A stretch of 64,000 nucleotides of DNA from contig NZ_CP108568.1 of the NCBI RefSeq assembly GCF_036010485.1, forward strand, positions 1,054,001 to 1,118,000. Reading direction: 5' to 3'. Below are positions 8,373 to 17,639 of this stretch, piece by piece. Each line of letters opens with the position of its first letter. Within the stretch, counting starts at the first letter, position 1. Origin of the DNA: Streptomyces sp. NBC_01198 (lineage in GTDB: Bacteria; Actinomycetota; Actinomycetes; Streptomycetales; Streptomycetaceae). The notes under the pieces were generated by a model. The model saw only the letters and a program-made list of their open reading frames with translations. It had not been told where the DNA came from and did not search any database. Both the position numbers and the translations under genes were made by a program.

Positions 8373-9746
8373 ATGACAGCCAAGGTTCGCGCGGTCGGCG
8401 TGCACACACCCGGCGGAACCCGCAGACGTGCCGGACTGCTGGCCACGGCCGGCGCACTGGCGCTGGTCACGGTGGGCGCCTGCGGTGGGGGCGGCGGCAG
8501 CGGTGGCAACGGCTCCCACGGTGACTTCCACCCGGTCAAGCAGACAGGCGGCGCCCTGACCGTGTGGGTGGACGCCTCTCGCATGGATGCCGCCAAGCTC
8601 TACCAGAAGCAGCACCCCGACGTGAAAATGAACATCGTCAGCTACGACGGCGACGCGAACGGCTCCAACTACCTCCGCACGAAGGTCAGCCTGTTCGACC
8701 GCACCCGCAAGGGCTGGCCGGATGTGGTGTTCAGCTCCCAGAACAACGAGACCACCTGGGCGGTCGACGCCGGATTCACCGCCCCGCTGAACAAGGGCCT
8801 CATACCGGAGTCGACGCTGTCGGGCTGGGCCAAGGGCGCCAACACCCCCTGCACGGTCAACGGCACCCTGTACTGCCTGCGCAACGATCTCGCCCAGACC
8901 GTGCTGTGGTACAACGCACCGCTGATGAAGCAGTGGGGCTACCAGGTCCCGCAGACCTGGGAGCAGTACCAGGCCCTCGGGCAGAAGGTGGCCACCGAAC
9001 ATCCCGGCTACCTGGTCGGATCGGGCGGCGACACCTGGGCGCCCGAGCTCTACATGTGGCCGAGCAAGTGCGGGGCCAACCAGATCACCGGGCCCAAGGC
9101 AGTGACGGTCAACACCACCAGCGCGGAGTGCACGCGCATGGCCTCGTTGCTCGACACGCTGATCAAGAACAAGACGATGTCCATGAGCAGCGTCTTCAGC
9201 TCCGACTTCGACAAGAACCAGGCCGCCAAGATCCTCATGATGCCCGGCCCCTCCTGGTTCGGCGGTGCGCTGTTCCAGGGAACGTTCAAGACGCCGGCGC
9301 ACCAGATCGCCGTCGCGCCGATGCCCAAGTGGTCCGCCGACCCGGGCAGCACCGCGGGCAACGTGGGCGGCGGGACCTGGCTGCTGTCGGCCCACAGCGC
9401 CAACCTCAAGGCCGCGACCGCCTTTCTCACCTGGGTGACCACCTCGGACGACTACCAGGCCAAGCTCGCGCCCGGCTATCCGGCCTACACCTCGGCGGCG
9501 AAGAGCTGGCTGGCCAAACAGGCCGCCTCCGACTTCTTCGCCGGCGACATCTCCTCACCCATGCAGGCCGCGGCGAACGAGGTCTGGCCCGGCTGGGGCT
9601 ACGGCCAGTTCAGCCAGGAGGCCGTCTGGGCCGCCACGGTGACTCCCAAGCTGACCGCGGGAAAGACGATCGCCTCCCTGCTGCCGGCCTGGCAGAGCGC
9701 GATCGCCAACTACGCCCGCGCCGCCGGCTACAAGGTGACGCAGTGA
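8373..9746 (+). CDS. ABC importer 1: sugar-binding lipoprotein
   Basis: 457-residue family-1 extracellular solute-binding protein. The signal peptide ends in a lipobox (VTVGAC, then a Gly/Ser linker), so the mature protein is lipid-anchored on the outer face of the membrane. Recognisable stretches are GGALTVWVDASRMDAAKLYQKQHP, DVVFSSQNNETTWAVDAGF and a C-terminal segment on residues that pack around the sugar. The start is ATG 8373, with GTGGAG at 8361-8366 as SD; an upstream GTG at 8361 is that SD itself. It overlaps permease gene 1 by GTGA. No ATPase gene follows, as is usual in Streptomyces where the shared MsiK ATPase serves such systems. The ligand is unknown; the downstream lactonase suggests a sugar or oligomer processed oxidatively. 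Confidence 0.93.
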   Translation: MTAKVRAVGVHTPGGTRRRAGLLATAGALALVTVGACGGGGGSGGNGSHGDFHPVKQTGGALTVWVDASRMDAAKLYQKQHPDVKMNIVSYDGDANGSNYLRTKVSLFDRTRKGWPDVVFSSQNNETTWAVDAGFTAPLNKGLIPESTLSGWAKGANTPCTVNGTLYCLRNDLAQTVLWYNAPLMKQWGYQVPQTWEQYQALGQKVATEHPGYLVGSGGDTWAPELYMWPSKCGANQITGPKAVTVNTTSAECTRMASLLDTLIKNKTMSMSSVFSSDFDKNQAAKILMMPGPSWFGGALFQGTFKTPAHQIAVAPMPKWSADPGSTAGNVGGGTWLLSAHSANLKAATAFLTWVTTSDDYQAKLAPGYPAYTSAAKSWLAKQAASDFFAGDISSPMQAAANEVWPGWGYGQFSQEAVWAATVTPKLTAGKTIASLLPAWQSAIANYARAAGYKVTQ

Positions 9747-10657
9747 CGGCGAAGCCCGCCGACGCAGGCCGGGCCACGGCGCGGAGCACCCGCACGCTGT
9801 GGTCCGGCCGGGCCGGATACGGCTTCGTCGCCGCCTACACGGTCCTGCTGATCGCCTTCGGGCTCGTGCCGACCGGCTACGCGGTCTACTTCGCCTTCAC
9901 CGACGGCGGCGGCACCTTCAGCGGCCTGTCCAACTTCTCCACCGCCGTCAGCGACTTCCGCTTCACCCCCGCCGTCGAGCATGTGGCCCTCTACCTGCTG
10001 TGGTGGCTGGTGTCGCTGGTCGTCCTCGTCGTCGGGCTGGCGCTCCTGCTGCACCGCCTGGCGTCGCGGGGCGTGAGCAGGGCGCTGCGCTTCCTGTACT
10101 ACGTTCCCGGCGCGCTGGCCGGGGCGGCCAGCGTCATGGTGTGGCTGTTCGTGCTCGACCCGACGGTCAGCCCGGTCGCCTTCCTCCTGCGGGCATTCGG
10201 CTACCACACCTTCGGCGAGGTCATCGCTCCCGGGCACCTGCCGATCCTGTTCACCCTCATCGCCTTCTGGACCGGGGCGGGCGGCTGGATCGTGGTGATG
10301 TACGGGGCGCTGAACAACATCTCGCAGGACGTGCTGGAAGCCGCGCGGATCGACGGGGCCGGCGCCTGGCAGACGGCCTGGCGGATCCAGATCCCGCTGC
10401 TGCGCAAGTGGATCGTCTACATGCTCATCCTCGCCTTCGCCGGCGGCACTCAGCTGTTCGTCGAGCCGCAGCTGCTGTCGCAGGCGAGCGTCGGGGTCGC
10501 CGGCCGGGACTACTCGCTCAACCAGCTCGCGTACGACTTCGCGTTCCAGAACAACGACGTCAACACCGCGGCCGCCGTGTCCGTGGAACTGCTGCTGGTC
10601 GGACTGGTCGTCGCAGGGGTCTTCGTGGCCAGATCGGGGTTCTTCGATGCAGACTGA
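9743..10657 (+). CDS. ABC importer 1: permease (MalF-like)
   Basis: 304-residue integral membrane permease with about six transmembrane helices. It starts at GTG 9743, inside the stop of the binding-protein gene (GTGA overlap), so translation is coupled. The conserved EAA loop that docks the ATPase reads VLEAARIDGAGAWQTAWRIQIPLL (given here in two parts: VLEAARIDGAGAW and QTAWRIQIPLL). An N-terminal cytoplasmic tail of about 25 residues precedes helix 1. It forms the heterodimeric channel with the next gene. Confidence 0.92.
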   Translation: MTAKPADAGRATARSTRTLWSGRAGYGFVAAYTVLLIAFGLVPTGYAVYFAFTDGGGTFSGLSNFSTAVSDFRFTPAVEHVALYLLWWLVSLVVLVVGLALLLHRLASRGVSRALRFLYYVPGALAGAASVMVWLFVLDPTVSPVAFLLRAFGYHTFGEVIAPGHLPILFTLIAFWTGAGGWIVVMYGALNNISQDVLEAARIDGAGAWQTAWRIQIPLLRKWIVYMLILAFAGGTQLFVEPQLLSQASVGVAGRDYSLNQLAYDFAFQNNDVNTAAAVSVELLLVGLVVAGVFVARSGFFDAD

Positions 10658-11600
10658 CATCCGGCGGCCCGCGGTCGCACGCTCGTCCGGCAGGTGGGCG
10701 CAGGCGAGCCGGGCGGCGGGAGCCGGTCCCGGCCGGCCCGCCCGGGGCCGCGTCAACCCGCTGCCGGCGCTGGTGCTCCTGCTGTTCGTGGTCTTCTTCG
10801 TACTGCCGGTGCTCTGGCTGCTGCTGGCGGCCACCAAGACCGACGACCAGCTGGTGCACAACAATCCGCTGTCGTTCGGTTCGCTCCACGCGCTGCGCGC
10901 CAACTGGAACGCCCTGACCGCCTACCAGGGCGACGCGATCTTCATGTGGCTGCGGAACTCGGCGCTCTACTCCTCCCTGGCACTGGTGATCACCCTGTGC
11001 GTGGCGGTGCCGGCCGGCTACGCGATGGCGATGACGGAGTTCCGGGGCCGTCGCGCCCTGCTGGTCGCCACCCTGGTGGTGATGCTGATGCCGAACGCCA
11101 CCCTCGTCGTGCCGCTCTTCCTCGAAGTCAACGCGGTTCACCTGATCGGCTCGATGTGGTCGATCATCCTGCCGTACGCGTTCTACCCGTTCGGGGTGTA
11201 CCTGACCTACATCTACTTCAGTACCGCGATGCCACGGGAGCTGCTGGACGCCGCCCGGCTGGACGGCTGCTCGGAACTGGGCGCGTTCCGCAGGGTGGCG
11301 CTGCCGCTGGCGGCGCCCGTCGTCGCCCTGGTCGGCTTCTTCAGCTTCGTCGCCAACTGGACCAACTACTACCTGCCGTACGTCATGCTGCCGCAGAGCG
11401 ACCAGTTGCCGGTCCAGGTCGGCCTGGGGACGCTGCTGGACTCCGTCCCGCAGTTCAACCCGACGGCGAGCACCCTTCAGGTCGAGCGCCCCGAACTGGC
11501 CCTGGCCACCTTGCTGGCGATCGTCCCCGTTCTGATCGTCTTCCTGTTCTCCCAACGGTTCCTGGTCGCCGGCATGCTCGCCGGCGCGACCAAGAGCTGA
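10647..11600 (+). CDS. ABC importer 1: permease (MalG-like)
   Basis: 317-residue second permease of the carbohydrate-uptake (CUT1) type. The 11-bp overlap with the preceding permease shows coupled translation. A charged N-terminal tail precedes helix 1 (LPALVLLLFVVFFVLPVLWL). The EAA loop is ELLDAARLDGCSELGAFRRV followed by ALPLAAP. The C-terminal QRFLVAGMLAGATKS is the usual MalG-type ending. The ATPase must come from elsewhere, presumably MsiK. Confidence 0.92.
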   Translation: MQTDIRRPAVARSSGRWAQASRAAGAGPGRPARGRVNPLPALVLLLFVVFFVLPVLWLLLAATKTDDQLVHNNPLSFGSLHALRANWNALTAYQGDAIFMWLRNSALYSSLALVITLCVAVPAGYAMAMTEFRGRRALLVATLVVMLMPNATLVVPLFLEVNAVHLIGSMWSIILPYAFYPFGVYLTYIYFSTAMPRELLDAARLDGCSELGAFRRVALPLAAPVVALVGFFSFVANWTNYYLPYVMLPQSDQLPVQVGLGTLLDSVPQFNPTASTLQVERPELALATLLAIVPVLIVFLFSQRFLVAGMLAGATKS

Positions 11601-11711
11601 CCGTCCGGCCGCTCCGCACGACACGCGGCGCATCGGCCCGGCCGGGCCGGTGCGCGCGCGTCGCCGTGCCCCGAACGCGGCCGTGCCCGAACGCGAATGG
11701 AGCTCCTCCCG

Positions 11712-13643
11712 ATGCATCCCGTCATCACGGCCTCGGTGCCGCTGCTGGAACCGCCCGGGTGGGCGACCGCCCAGCGGGAGCTGTTCGACCTGCTCGACCG
11801 GGCCTGGCGCCGGTTCGCCCGCGACTTCACCGGACCCGACGGGCGGCTGCGCTACTCCGGTGCCCTGACCTCCCGCGACGGCGTGGACGACTTCTACGAG
11901 GTCTTCTTCAACTGGCCCCAGCTGTACCTGCTGGGCGGTGCCGATGATCTGCTGGCCCAGTCGGAGCAGCACTGGGAGGGCGTCACCCGCCAGTTGACCG
12001 AGCTGGGCATGCTCAAGGACGAGTACGAACGCGGCTACGACTGGTTCCACCAGGGTGAGAGCCTGCTGCTGCTGTACTTCCTGTGCATGGCTGCCCCCGA
12101 GCGGTGGGCCGGACGCGCGCGCCGCTTCGCCGACCTGTACGTGGACCCCGGGCACGGAAACTACGACCCCGGCCGGCGCATCATCCGCCGGCCGCACAAC
12201 GGCAGCGACCCGGAACGCGACGGTCTCTTCGACGGCGACGCCTACCCCTGGCTGCCGAACGAAGCGCGGATGTACGGCTTCCCGCTCGGCTGGCTCCTGG
12301 CCGCCGACGCGGAGCAGCCCCCGCTCGACGCCGATCCGCGCCTCGGCGAGGAGATGCGCCGCCGGATGGGTTCCGGCGACACCGCCGTCAACCTCGCCGC
12401 CGCGGGGCTCGTCCTGAACGCCTGGATTCTTTCCGGTGAGCAGCGGTACGCGGACTGGATCGCCGAGTACGTGGGCGCCTGGCGGGAGCGCGCCACGGCC
12501 AACGGGGGGATCCTGCCGGACAACGTCGCCCCTGACGGTACCGTCGGCGGTCTGCTGGAGGGCCGCTGGTACGGCGGCCACTACGGCTGGTCCTGGCCGC
12601 ACGGCTGGTACAGCGTGGGGCACGCGGCCGTCGTCGCCGCCCTGGCGGGGGCCACCGCGACCGGCGAGGACTCCTACCTGGACCTGGTACGCCCGGCGCT
12701 GGACGAGATCATCTCGCACGGCAAGGTGATGACCTTCACCGAGGCCGACTCCAGCATCCGGTCCAAGTGGACACCCCAGCTGGCGGAGGACGTCGCGACC
12801 CCGACCTTCCACGTGCCGTTCCGCTACGAGGACGGGGGCTGGTTCGACTACAACCCCATGCTGATGGCGGTCCCGACCGCGCTGTGGCACCACACGGCCT
12901 CCGACGCGGACCTGTCGCGTATCGAGCGCCTGCGCGCGGCCGCGGGATACGACTGGCGCACCGTCCGGTCCTTCCGCAGCAAGGAGGAGGCCGGTCACGA
13001 GGAGCCCTGGCTGGCCTTCCTGGCCGGGGACGATCCGGGCTATCCGGAGAAGATCCTGGCCGCCGCCCAGGCGCAGGTGCGGCACCGGCTGTCCCGGATG
13101 GAGGCGTACCGCGACACCGAGGTGCCCGAGGCGGACATCCATCTGTGGCAGCAGTCCAATCCGGTGGTCACCGAGGCGCTGGTCCAGCTGACCTGGGGCG
13201 GCCCGCAAGTGGTCTACAACGGCGGGCTGCAGCAGGCACGCGTGCGCTACCACGACGCCGCCGCGCGGCGTCCCGGACTGCCCGCCGGGGTGGCGGCGCT
13301 GGTCTCGGCCATCGACCCGCAGGCCACGGTCGTCGACCTGGTCAACCTCGACCCGGAATCGGCGCGATCGGTGATCGTCCAGGCCGGTGCGTTCAGCGAG
13401 CACACCATCCGCTCGGTGGATTACAGCGTCTGCGACGACCCGTCCTGGATCGGCGACCTGTACGACTACGGACACACCGCACCGACAGTGACGGCCGCTT
13501 CGACGACCGTCGGTGGACCGTGGCTGCGGGTGGAACTCCCGCGCTCCAGTACCGTCCGCCTCACGCTCCGGCTCGATCTGCGTACCCAACCGCCCACCTA
13601 CCGCTCCCCGTTCGACGGGCCGGTCGAGCGGAGCACTTCATGA
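11712..13643 (+). CDS. Unrecognised (alpha/alpha)-barrel-like protein, probable glycan enzyme
   Basis: 643 residues with no signal peptide, so cytoplasmic. ATG 11712 has GGAG 9 bases upstream; an ATG at 11697 lacks an SD. The N-terminal 450 residues are helix-rich with repeated aromatic/acidic motifs (YEVFFNWPQLYLLGG, DYDWFHQGES-type DWFHQGES, DGDAYPWLPNEARMYGFPLGW, GHYGWSWPHGWYSVGH), which resemble a six-hairpin (alpha/alpha)6 barrel as in many glycosidases and lyases. The last 150 residues look like beta-sandwich (VVDLVNLDPESARSVIVQAG). I cannot assign a known family. It lies between a sugar ABC importer and a lactonase in one transcription direction, so an intracellular role on the imported saccharide is the natural inference. 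Candidate active-site residues are the Asp/Glu in these motifs. Confidence 0.8.
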   Translation: MHPVITASVPLLEPPGWATAQRELFDLLDRAWRRFARDFTGPDGRLRYSGALTSRDGVDDFYEVFFNWPQLYLLGGADDLLAQSEQHWEGVTRQLTELGMLKDEYERGYDWFHQGESLLLLYFLCMAAPERWAGRARRFADLYVDPGHGNYDPGRRIIRRPHNGSDPERDGLFDGDAYPWLPNEARMYGFPLGWLLAADAEQPPLDADPRLGEEMRRRMGSGDTAVNLAAAGLVLNAWILSGEQRYADWIAEYVGAWRERATANGGILPDNVAPDGTVGGLLEGRWYGGHYGWSWPHGWYSVGHAAVVAALAGATATGEDSYLDLVRPALDEIISHGKVMTFTEADSSIRSKWTPQLAEDVATPTFHVPFRYEDGGWFDYNPMLMAVPTALWHHTASDADLSRIERLRAAAGYDWRTVRSFRSKEEAGHEEPWLAFLAGDDPGYPEKILAAAQAQVRHRLSRMEAYRDTEVPEADIHLWQQSNPVVTEALVQLTWGGPQVVYNGGLQQARVRYHDAAARRPGLPAGVAALVSAIDPQATVVDLVNLDPESARSVIVQAGAFSEHTIRSVDYSVCDDPSWIGDLYDYGHTAPTVTAASTTVGGPWLRVELPRSSTVRLTLRLDLRTQPPTYRSPFDGPVERSTS

Positions 13644-13701
13644 AGCGACGCGCTCCGGGCGGCCTGCGCGGCGCCGACCACCAGCCTTCCGAGGTACGGC
13701 C

Positions 13702-14640
13702 ATGAGCATCTACCAGTCCTCCGACGGCGTCGCAGCGAAGCGTGAAGCGGTGTTCGACAGCCACGTCCACTTCTGGAACCCGCGCCACCTGGACTACCCG
13801 TGGCTGTCAGACGTTCCCGTCCTCGATCGGGAGTTCTCCCCCTCGGACTTCCTCGACGAGGTCTCCGAGCCGGTGGAGGCGGTCTTCGTCGAAGCGGGAC
13901 GGACCCCGGAGCAGGCGGCCGACGAGGTGCGGTGGGTGCGCGGCCTCGCCCTCACCCGGCCGTGGATCCGCGGCGCCGTGGCGCACGTGGACCTCGACAA
14001 CCCGCTCACCGCTCCTGAGGCCGTACGGCGGTTCGCCGCCGACCCGTTCACCGTCGGAGTCCGCCACAACATCCAGGACGAGGGCGCGGACTTCATCGCG
14101 GGAGCCGACTTCCGCGCCGGGGTCAGGCTGCTGGGCGAGGCCGGGCTGCCGTTCGACGCGTGTGTGCGGCAAGGGCAACTGGAGGAGCTGGCCGAACTGG
14201 CGGCCGCGTGCCCGCGGACCCTCATCGTCCTTGACCACCTGGGCAAGCCGTCCCTGCCCGAGCCCGGACCCTCGTGGCGGACGGCCCTGCACCGGCTGGC
14301 GCGGCAGGACAACGTCGTCTGCAAGCTCTCCGGGCTGGCCACCGAGGCGGCTCCCAGGACCGGTGCGGGAGCCTTCCTCGCGGTGCTCCGCGAGGCGCTG
14401 CAAGCGTTCGGCCCCGGCCGTTGCCTGTACGGCGGGGACTGGCCGGTGATGACGCAGGCCACCTCGTACGGGTCCTGGCTGGACCTGGTCCGCGAAGCGC
14501 TCGCCGACCTGTCGGCAGCCGAGGCCGACGCGGTGATGCGCACGAACGCGGTCCGTACCTACCGGCTGGCGCAGACCCAGGGACCGGCGCCCCGGTCCGG
14601 CGAAGCCGTCCGGCCCGCAGGAGCTGTGGAGTCCGCGTAG
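13702..14640 (+). CDS. COG3618 amidohydrolase, probable sugar lactonase
   Basis: 312-residue metal-dependent hydrolase of the amidohydrolase-2 superfamily, the group containing L-fucono-, L-rhamnono- and 2-pyrone-4,6-dicarboxylate lactonases. The metal-binding HxH is at His21/His23 (FDSHVHFWNPRHLDYPWL). Later conserved segments are VGVRHNIQDEG, LIVLDHLGKPSLPEP, VVCKLSGLATEA and the terminal CLYGGDWPV with the catalytic Asp. The start at ATG 13702 has SD GAGG. It ends the ABC importer 1 unit and is followed by a terminator hairpin. A lactonase implies that a sugar dehydrogenase elsewhere produces the lactone; no such gene is in this segment. Confidence 0.88.
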   Translation: MSIYQSSDGVAAKREAVFDSHVHFWNPRHLDYPWLSDVPVLDREFSPSDFLDEVSEPVEAVFVEAGRTPEQAADEVRWVRGLALTRPWIRGAVAHVDLDNPLTAPEAVRRFAADPFTVGVRHNIQDEGADFIAGADFRAGVRLLGEAGLPFDACVRQGQLEELAELAAACPRTLIVLDHLGKPSLPEPGPSWRTALHRLARQDNVVCKLSGLATEAAPRTGAGAFLAVLREALQAFGPGRCLYGGDWPVMTQATSYGSWLDLVREALADLSAAEADAVMRTNAVRTYRLAQTQGPAPRSGEAVRPAGAVESA

Positions 14641-14652
14641 CTGAACACGGCC

Positions 14653-14686
14653 TCGGGGCTGGGCCGGAGTCCCGGCTCAGCCCCGA
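14653..14686. terminator. Hairpin terminator after the lactonase gene
   Basis: 15-bp stem (TCGGGGCTGGGCCGG / CCGGCTCAGCCCCGA, one G-T wobble) with a short loop, starting 13 bp after the lactonase stop. Confidence 0.65.
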
Positions 14687-14703
14687 AGTCCGTCTGCCGT
14701 CAG

Positions 14704-14894
14704 CGAATTCGTGCGGCGCTCTCGCCCGAAAACTTTCGAAGACCGTCTTGAGGCGCCCCCTTCGTCCTCCGTAGGCCTGGCGTGCGGTCGCTGAGGGCCG
14801 CCCCAGGCCAACCGGCTTCTGCGAGACGTATTGACGCCCGCCCACCGCCGACTTAGGGTGCCCGAAACGTTCGCACAACTTGCGGAAGTTTCGG
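14704..14894. promoter_or_regulatory. Cluster of CGAA-n-TTCG palindromes
   Basis: The 660-bp gap before ABC importer 2 (14641-15300) holds no convincing gene. It contains CGAATTCG at 14704, CGAAAACTTTCG at 14727, CGAAACGTTCG at 14863 and a 7-bp inverted repeat CCGAAAC/GTTTCGG at 14862/14888. CGAA-N-TTCG elements are known operators of BxlR-type repressors of sugar ABC operons in Streptomyces; a role here is inferred. Confidence 0.4.
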
Positions 14895-15010
14895 AACCTG
14901 GCGAATCTGCCGCACGGGCAGCGCGCCGGAACGGAGGGGCGACTCGACCCGAGACCCACGGGCAGCGGGCTCCGCCACGTCAACTCTCCGCACGCCGACG
15001 AAAATGCGAA

Positions 15011-15024
15011 TGTTAGCGCTCACC
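15011..15024. promoter_or_regulatory. LacI-type operator upstream of ABC importer 2
   Basis: TGTTAGCGCTCACC, 13 of 14 bases identical to the operator before lacI-araB. It lies 277 bp before the binding-protein start, implying a long leader or a promoter near 15000. Confidence 0.68.
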
Positions 15025-15300
15025 AGATCGGTCACCCTTTGCGGCACCTGCCCTCGGCGCCGACGCGCGCCACGAATCGAGGGGGCGGCAGGGCCATGAG
15101 ACACCCGGAGCCGAAGAAGCAGGGGCTGACCGCACGACGTCGTGCACGTGCCCGACGTTCCCCGTTGCCACCGGCCGGCCTGCCGCCTGAACACCGGGTC
15201 GGCATGCCGACGAGACCTTTTCACACCAGCCCGGACCACCATCTTGCGCAGACTATTCGCCCCATTTGTGTCAATGACGACAGATCAGGGAGTTTCCACG

Positions 15301-16605
15301 ATGACGAGGAAGACACGCAGCGCGACGGCTGTCGCGATCGGCTTGGGTATCGCACTCGCTGCCACCGGGTGCGCCGGCGGCAGCGACGATGACAGCGGCA
15401 ACACCGGCTCGTCCGGCGGCGGCAAGGTCACGGTGACCCTCTGGGAGAACTCGACGACCGGGCCGGGCAAGCAGTTCTTCGTGGACGCCGCCAAGGCCTA
15501 CCATACGCTGCACCCGAACGTCACGGTCACGTTGCAGACGGTCCAGAACGAGGACTTCGACGGCAAGCTGCAGACCGCGCTCAACTCGAACTCCGCACCC
15601 GACGTCTTCCTGCAGCGCGGTGGCGGCAAGATGCAGGCCATGGTCGACGCCGGTCAGATCCAGGCGCTGGACCTGACCGCCGCCGACAAGACGAACGCGG
15701 GCCCGGCAGCCATCGCGGGCGACTCGATCGACGGCAAGATCTACGCGGTGCCGCTCGACACGGCGCCGGAAGGCATCTACTACAGCAAGGACCTCTTCCG
15801 GCAGGCCGGAATCAGCTCCGCGCCGACGACGATGGACGAGCTTGAGGCCGGCGTCGCGAAACTGAAGGCGGCCAACGTCGCGCCGATCGCGGTCGGTGCC
15901 AAGGACGCCTGGCCGGCCGCCCACTGGTACTACAACTTCGCCCTTCGCGAGTGCAGCCAGGACACCATGACGAAGGTCGGCAAGTCGCTCAAGTTCGACG
16001 ATCCGTGCTGGACCAAGGCCGGCGACGACCTCGCGTCGTTCCTGAAGGTCAACCCCTTCCAGAAGGGCTTCCTGACCGCCTCGTCGCAGCAGGGCGCAGG
16101 CTCGTCGGCGGGCATGCTCGCGAACCACAAGGCGGCCATGGAGCTCATGGGCAACTGGGATCCCGGGGTGATCGCCGGCCTGACCAAGGACCAGAAGCCG
16201 CTGCCCGACCTGGGCTGGTTCCCCTTCCCCGGCGTGGCCGGCGGCCAGGGTGACCCGAGCGCCATCATGGGCGGCAGCGGCGGGTACTCGCTGTCCAAGA
16301 AGGCGCCGAAGGAGGCCCTGGGCTTCCTCGAGTTCCTCCTGACCAAGGACCAGCAGGTGGCCTACGCCAAGGCCTTCGTCACGATCCCGGTGAACAAGGA
16401 AGCCCAGAGCGTCGTCACCGAGCCCTACAACATCTCGGCGCTGCAGGCCTTCAACAAGGCCGCCTACTCCATGCAGTTCCTCGACACCGAGTACGGCCAG
16501 AACGTCGGCAACGCCATGAACACCGCCGTCGTGAACCTGCTGGCCGGCAAGGGCACCGCCGCCGACATCGTCAAGGACACCAACTCTGCCGCCGAGAGGG
16601 GATGA
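15301..16605 (+). CDS. ABC importer 2: sugar-binding lipoprotein
   Basis: 434-residue solute-binding lipoprotein. Signal peptide with lipobox LAATGC (Cys22), then a Gly/Asp/Ser linker. The mature protein opens KVTVTLWENSTTGPGKQFFVDAAKAY and contains DVFLQRGGGKMQAMVDAGQI and GIYYSKDLFRQAGI, typical of oligosaccharide-binding CUT1 proteins. ATG 15301 has AGGGAG 9 bases upstream; longer frames upstream lack an SD. It overlaps the next gene by ATGA. A LacI-type operator and several CGAA-TTCG motifs lie upstream. The ligand is not visible from sequence; an arabino- or galacto-oligosaccharide is the contextual guess. Confidence 0.93.
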   Translation: MTRKTRSATAVAIGLGIALAATGCAGGSDDDSGNTGSSGGGKVTVTLWENSTTGPGKQFFVDAAKAYHTLHPNVTVTLQTVQNEDFDGKLQTALNSNSAPDVFLQRGGGKMQAMVDAGQIQALDLTAADKTNAGPAAIAGDSIDGKIYAVPLDTAPEGIYYSKDLFRQAGISSAPTTMDELEAGVAKLKAANVAPIAVGAKDAWPAAHWYYNFALRECSQDTMTKVGKSLKFDDPCWTKAGDDLASFLKVNPFQKGFLTASSQQGAGSSAGMLANHKAAMELMGNWDPGVIAGLTKDQKPLPDLGWFPFPGVAGGQGDPSAIMGGSGGYSLSKKAPKEALGFLEFLLTKDQQVAYAKAFVTIPVNKEAQSVVTEPYNISALQAFNKAAYSMQFLDTEYGQNVGNAMNTAVVNLLAGKGTAADIVKDTNSAAERG

Positions 16606-17639
16606 GCAAGCAGACGATGAGCGACACCCTGGGCACTGACACGGCCACCGGCCACCGGTCGCAGGGCACGTCTCGAGTCGGGGGTGCGGCCACGTCCGGA
16701 TCCCCGACTCGTCCGCGTCCGGCTTCACGCCGCCGTGGCCGTGCCAAGATGCGACTCGAGATCGCGCTCCTCTCCGGACCGGCGATCATCATGTTCCTGG
16801 CGTTCGTGATCTTCCCGGTCGCGCTCGCCGCGTACTACGGCTTCTACCGCTGGCACGGCTACGGGGCTCCCACCGACTGGGTCGGCCTGAACAACTACAA
16901 GCTGATCCTCACCGACCCGGCGTTCCAGCAGGTTCTCAAGCACAGCTTCCTGATCATGGGGCTCTCACTGGTCATCCAGGGCCCGCTGGCAATCGTGCTC
17001 GCGCTCCTGCTCAACCAGAAGATCCGCGGCCGCTCGGTCATCCGGGTGCTGATCTTCGTGCCGTACATCATCTCCGAAGTCATCGTCGGCACCGGCTGGA
17101 GCCTGATGCTCCAGAGCGACGGCGCCGTCAACGACCTGCTGCGACACATCGGCCTCGGCTCGCTGCAGGCCGACTGGCTCTCCAACCCGAAGTTGGCCAT
17201 CTGGACGCTGATGGGCATCATCTCGTGGAAGTACATCGGCTTCGCGGTGATTCTGATGCTGGCCGGCCTGCAGTCGATCCCCGAGGAGCTCTTCGAGGCC
17301 GCCCAGATCGACGGCGCCTCCTACTGGCAGATACAGCGCCGCATCACGCTGCCGCTGCTGGGGCCGACGATCCGCATCTGGGCGTTCCTGTCGATCATCG
17401 GCTCGCTGCAGCTCTTCGACCTCGTCTACATCATCTGGGGGCAGTACGTCTCGGGCACGGCGGGCACCTCGACCATGGCGATCTACATGCTCGCCCAGGG
17501 CCGGAACGCCGGCAACTACGGATACGGCAGTGCCATCGCGGTCGTGATGTTCCTGATATCGCTCATCGTCGCGCTGATCTACCAGCGTTTCGTCCTCCGC
17601 CGTGATCTCCGCGGAGCCGTCACGGAAGGAGTCGTCTGA
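16602..17639 (+). CDS. ABC importer 2: permease (MalF-like)
   Basis: 345-residue permease with a long basic cytoplasmic N-terminus (about 55 residues) and six predicted helices. The EAA loop is ELFEAAQIDGASYWQIQRRI then TLPLLGP. It starts inside the stop of the binding-protein gene (ATGA overlap) and ends inside the start of the next gene, so the three are translated as a coupled set. Confidence 0.92.
   Translation: MSKQTMSDTLGTDTATGHRSQGTSRVGGAATSGSPTRPRPASRRRGRAKMRLEIALLSGPAIIMFLAFVIFPVALAAYYGFYRWHGYGAPTDWVGLNNYKLILTDPAFQQVLKHSFLIMGLSLVIQGPLAIVLALLLNQKIRGRSVIRVLIFVPYIISEVIVGTGWSLMLQSDGAVNDLLRHIGLGSLQADWLSNPKLAIWTLMGIISWKYIGFAVILMLAGLQSIPEELFEAAQIDGASYWQIQRRITLPLLGPTIRIWAFLSIIGSLQLFDLVYIIWGQYVSGTAGTSTMAIYMLAQGRNAGNYGYGSAIAVVMFLISLIVALIYQRFVLRRDLRGAVTEGVV

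Noticed and set aside
10560..13589. Open frame of 1009 codons on the minus strand
   Set aside because: It is the antisense shadow of the importer 1 permease and the helical enzyme; GC-rich codon bias keeps reverse frames open. No SD or domain.
15142..15300. N-terminal extension of the importer 2 binding protein
   Set aside because: The added 53 residues have no SD and would bury the lipoprotein signal peptide.
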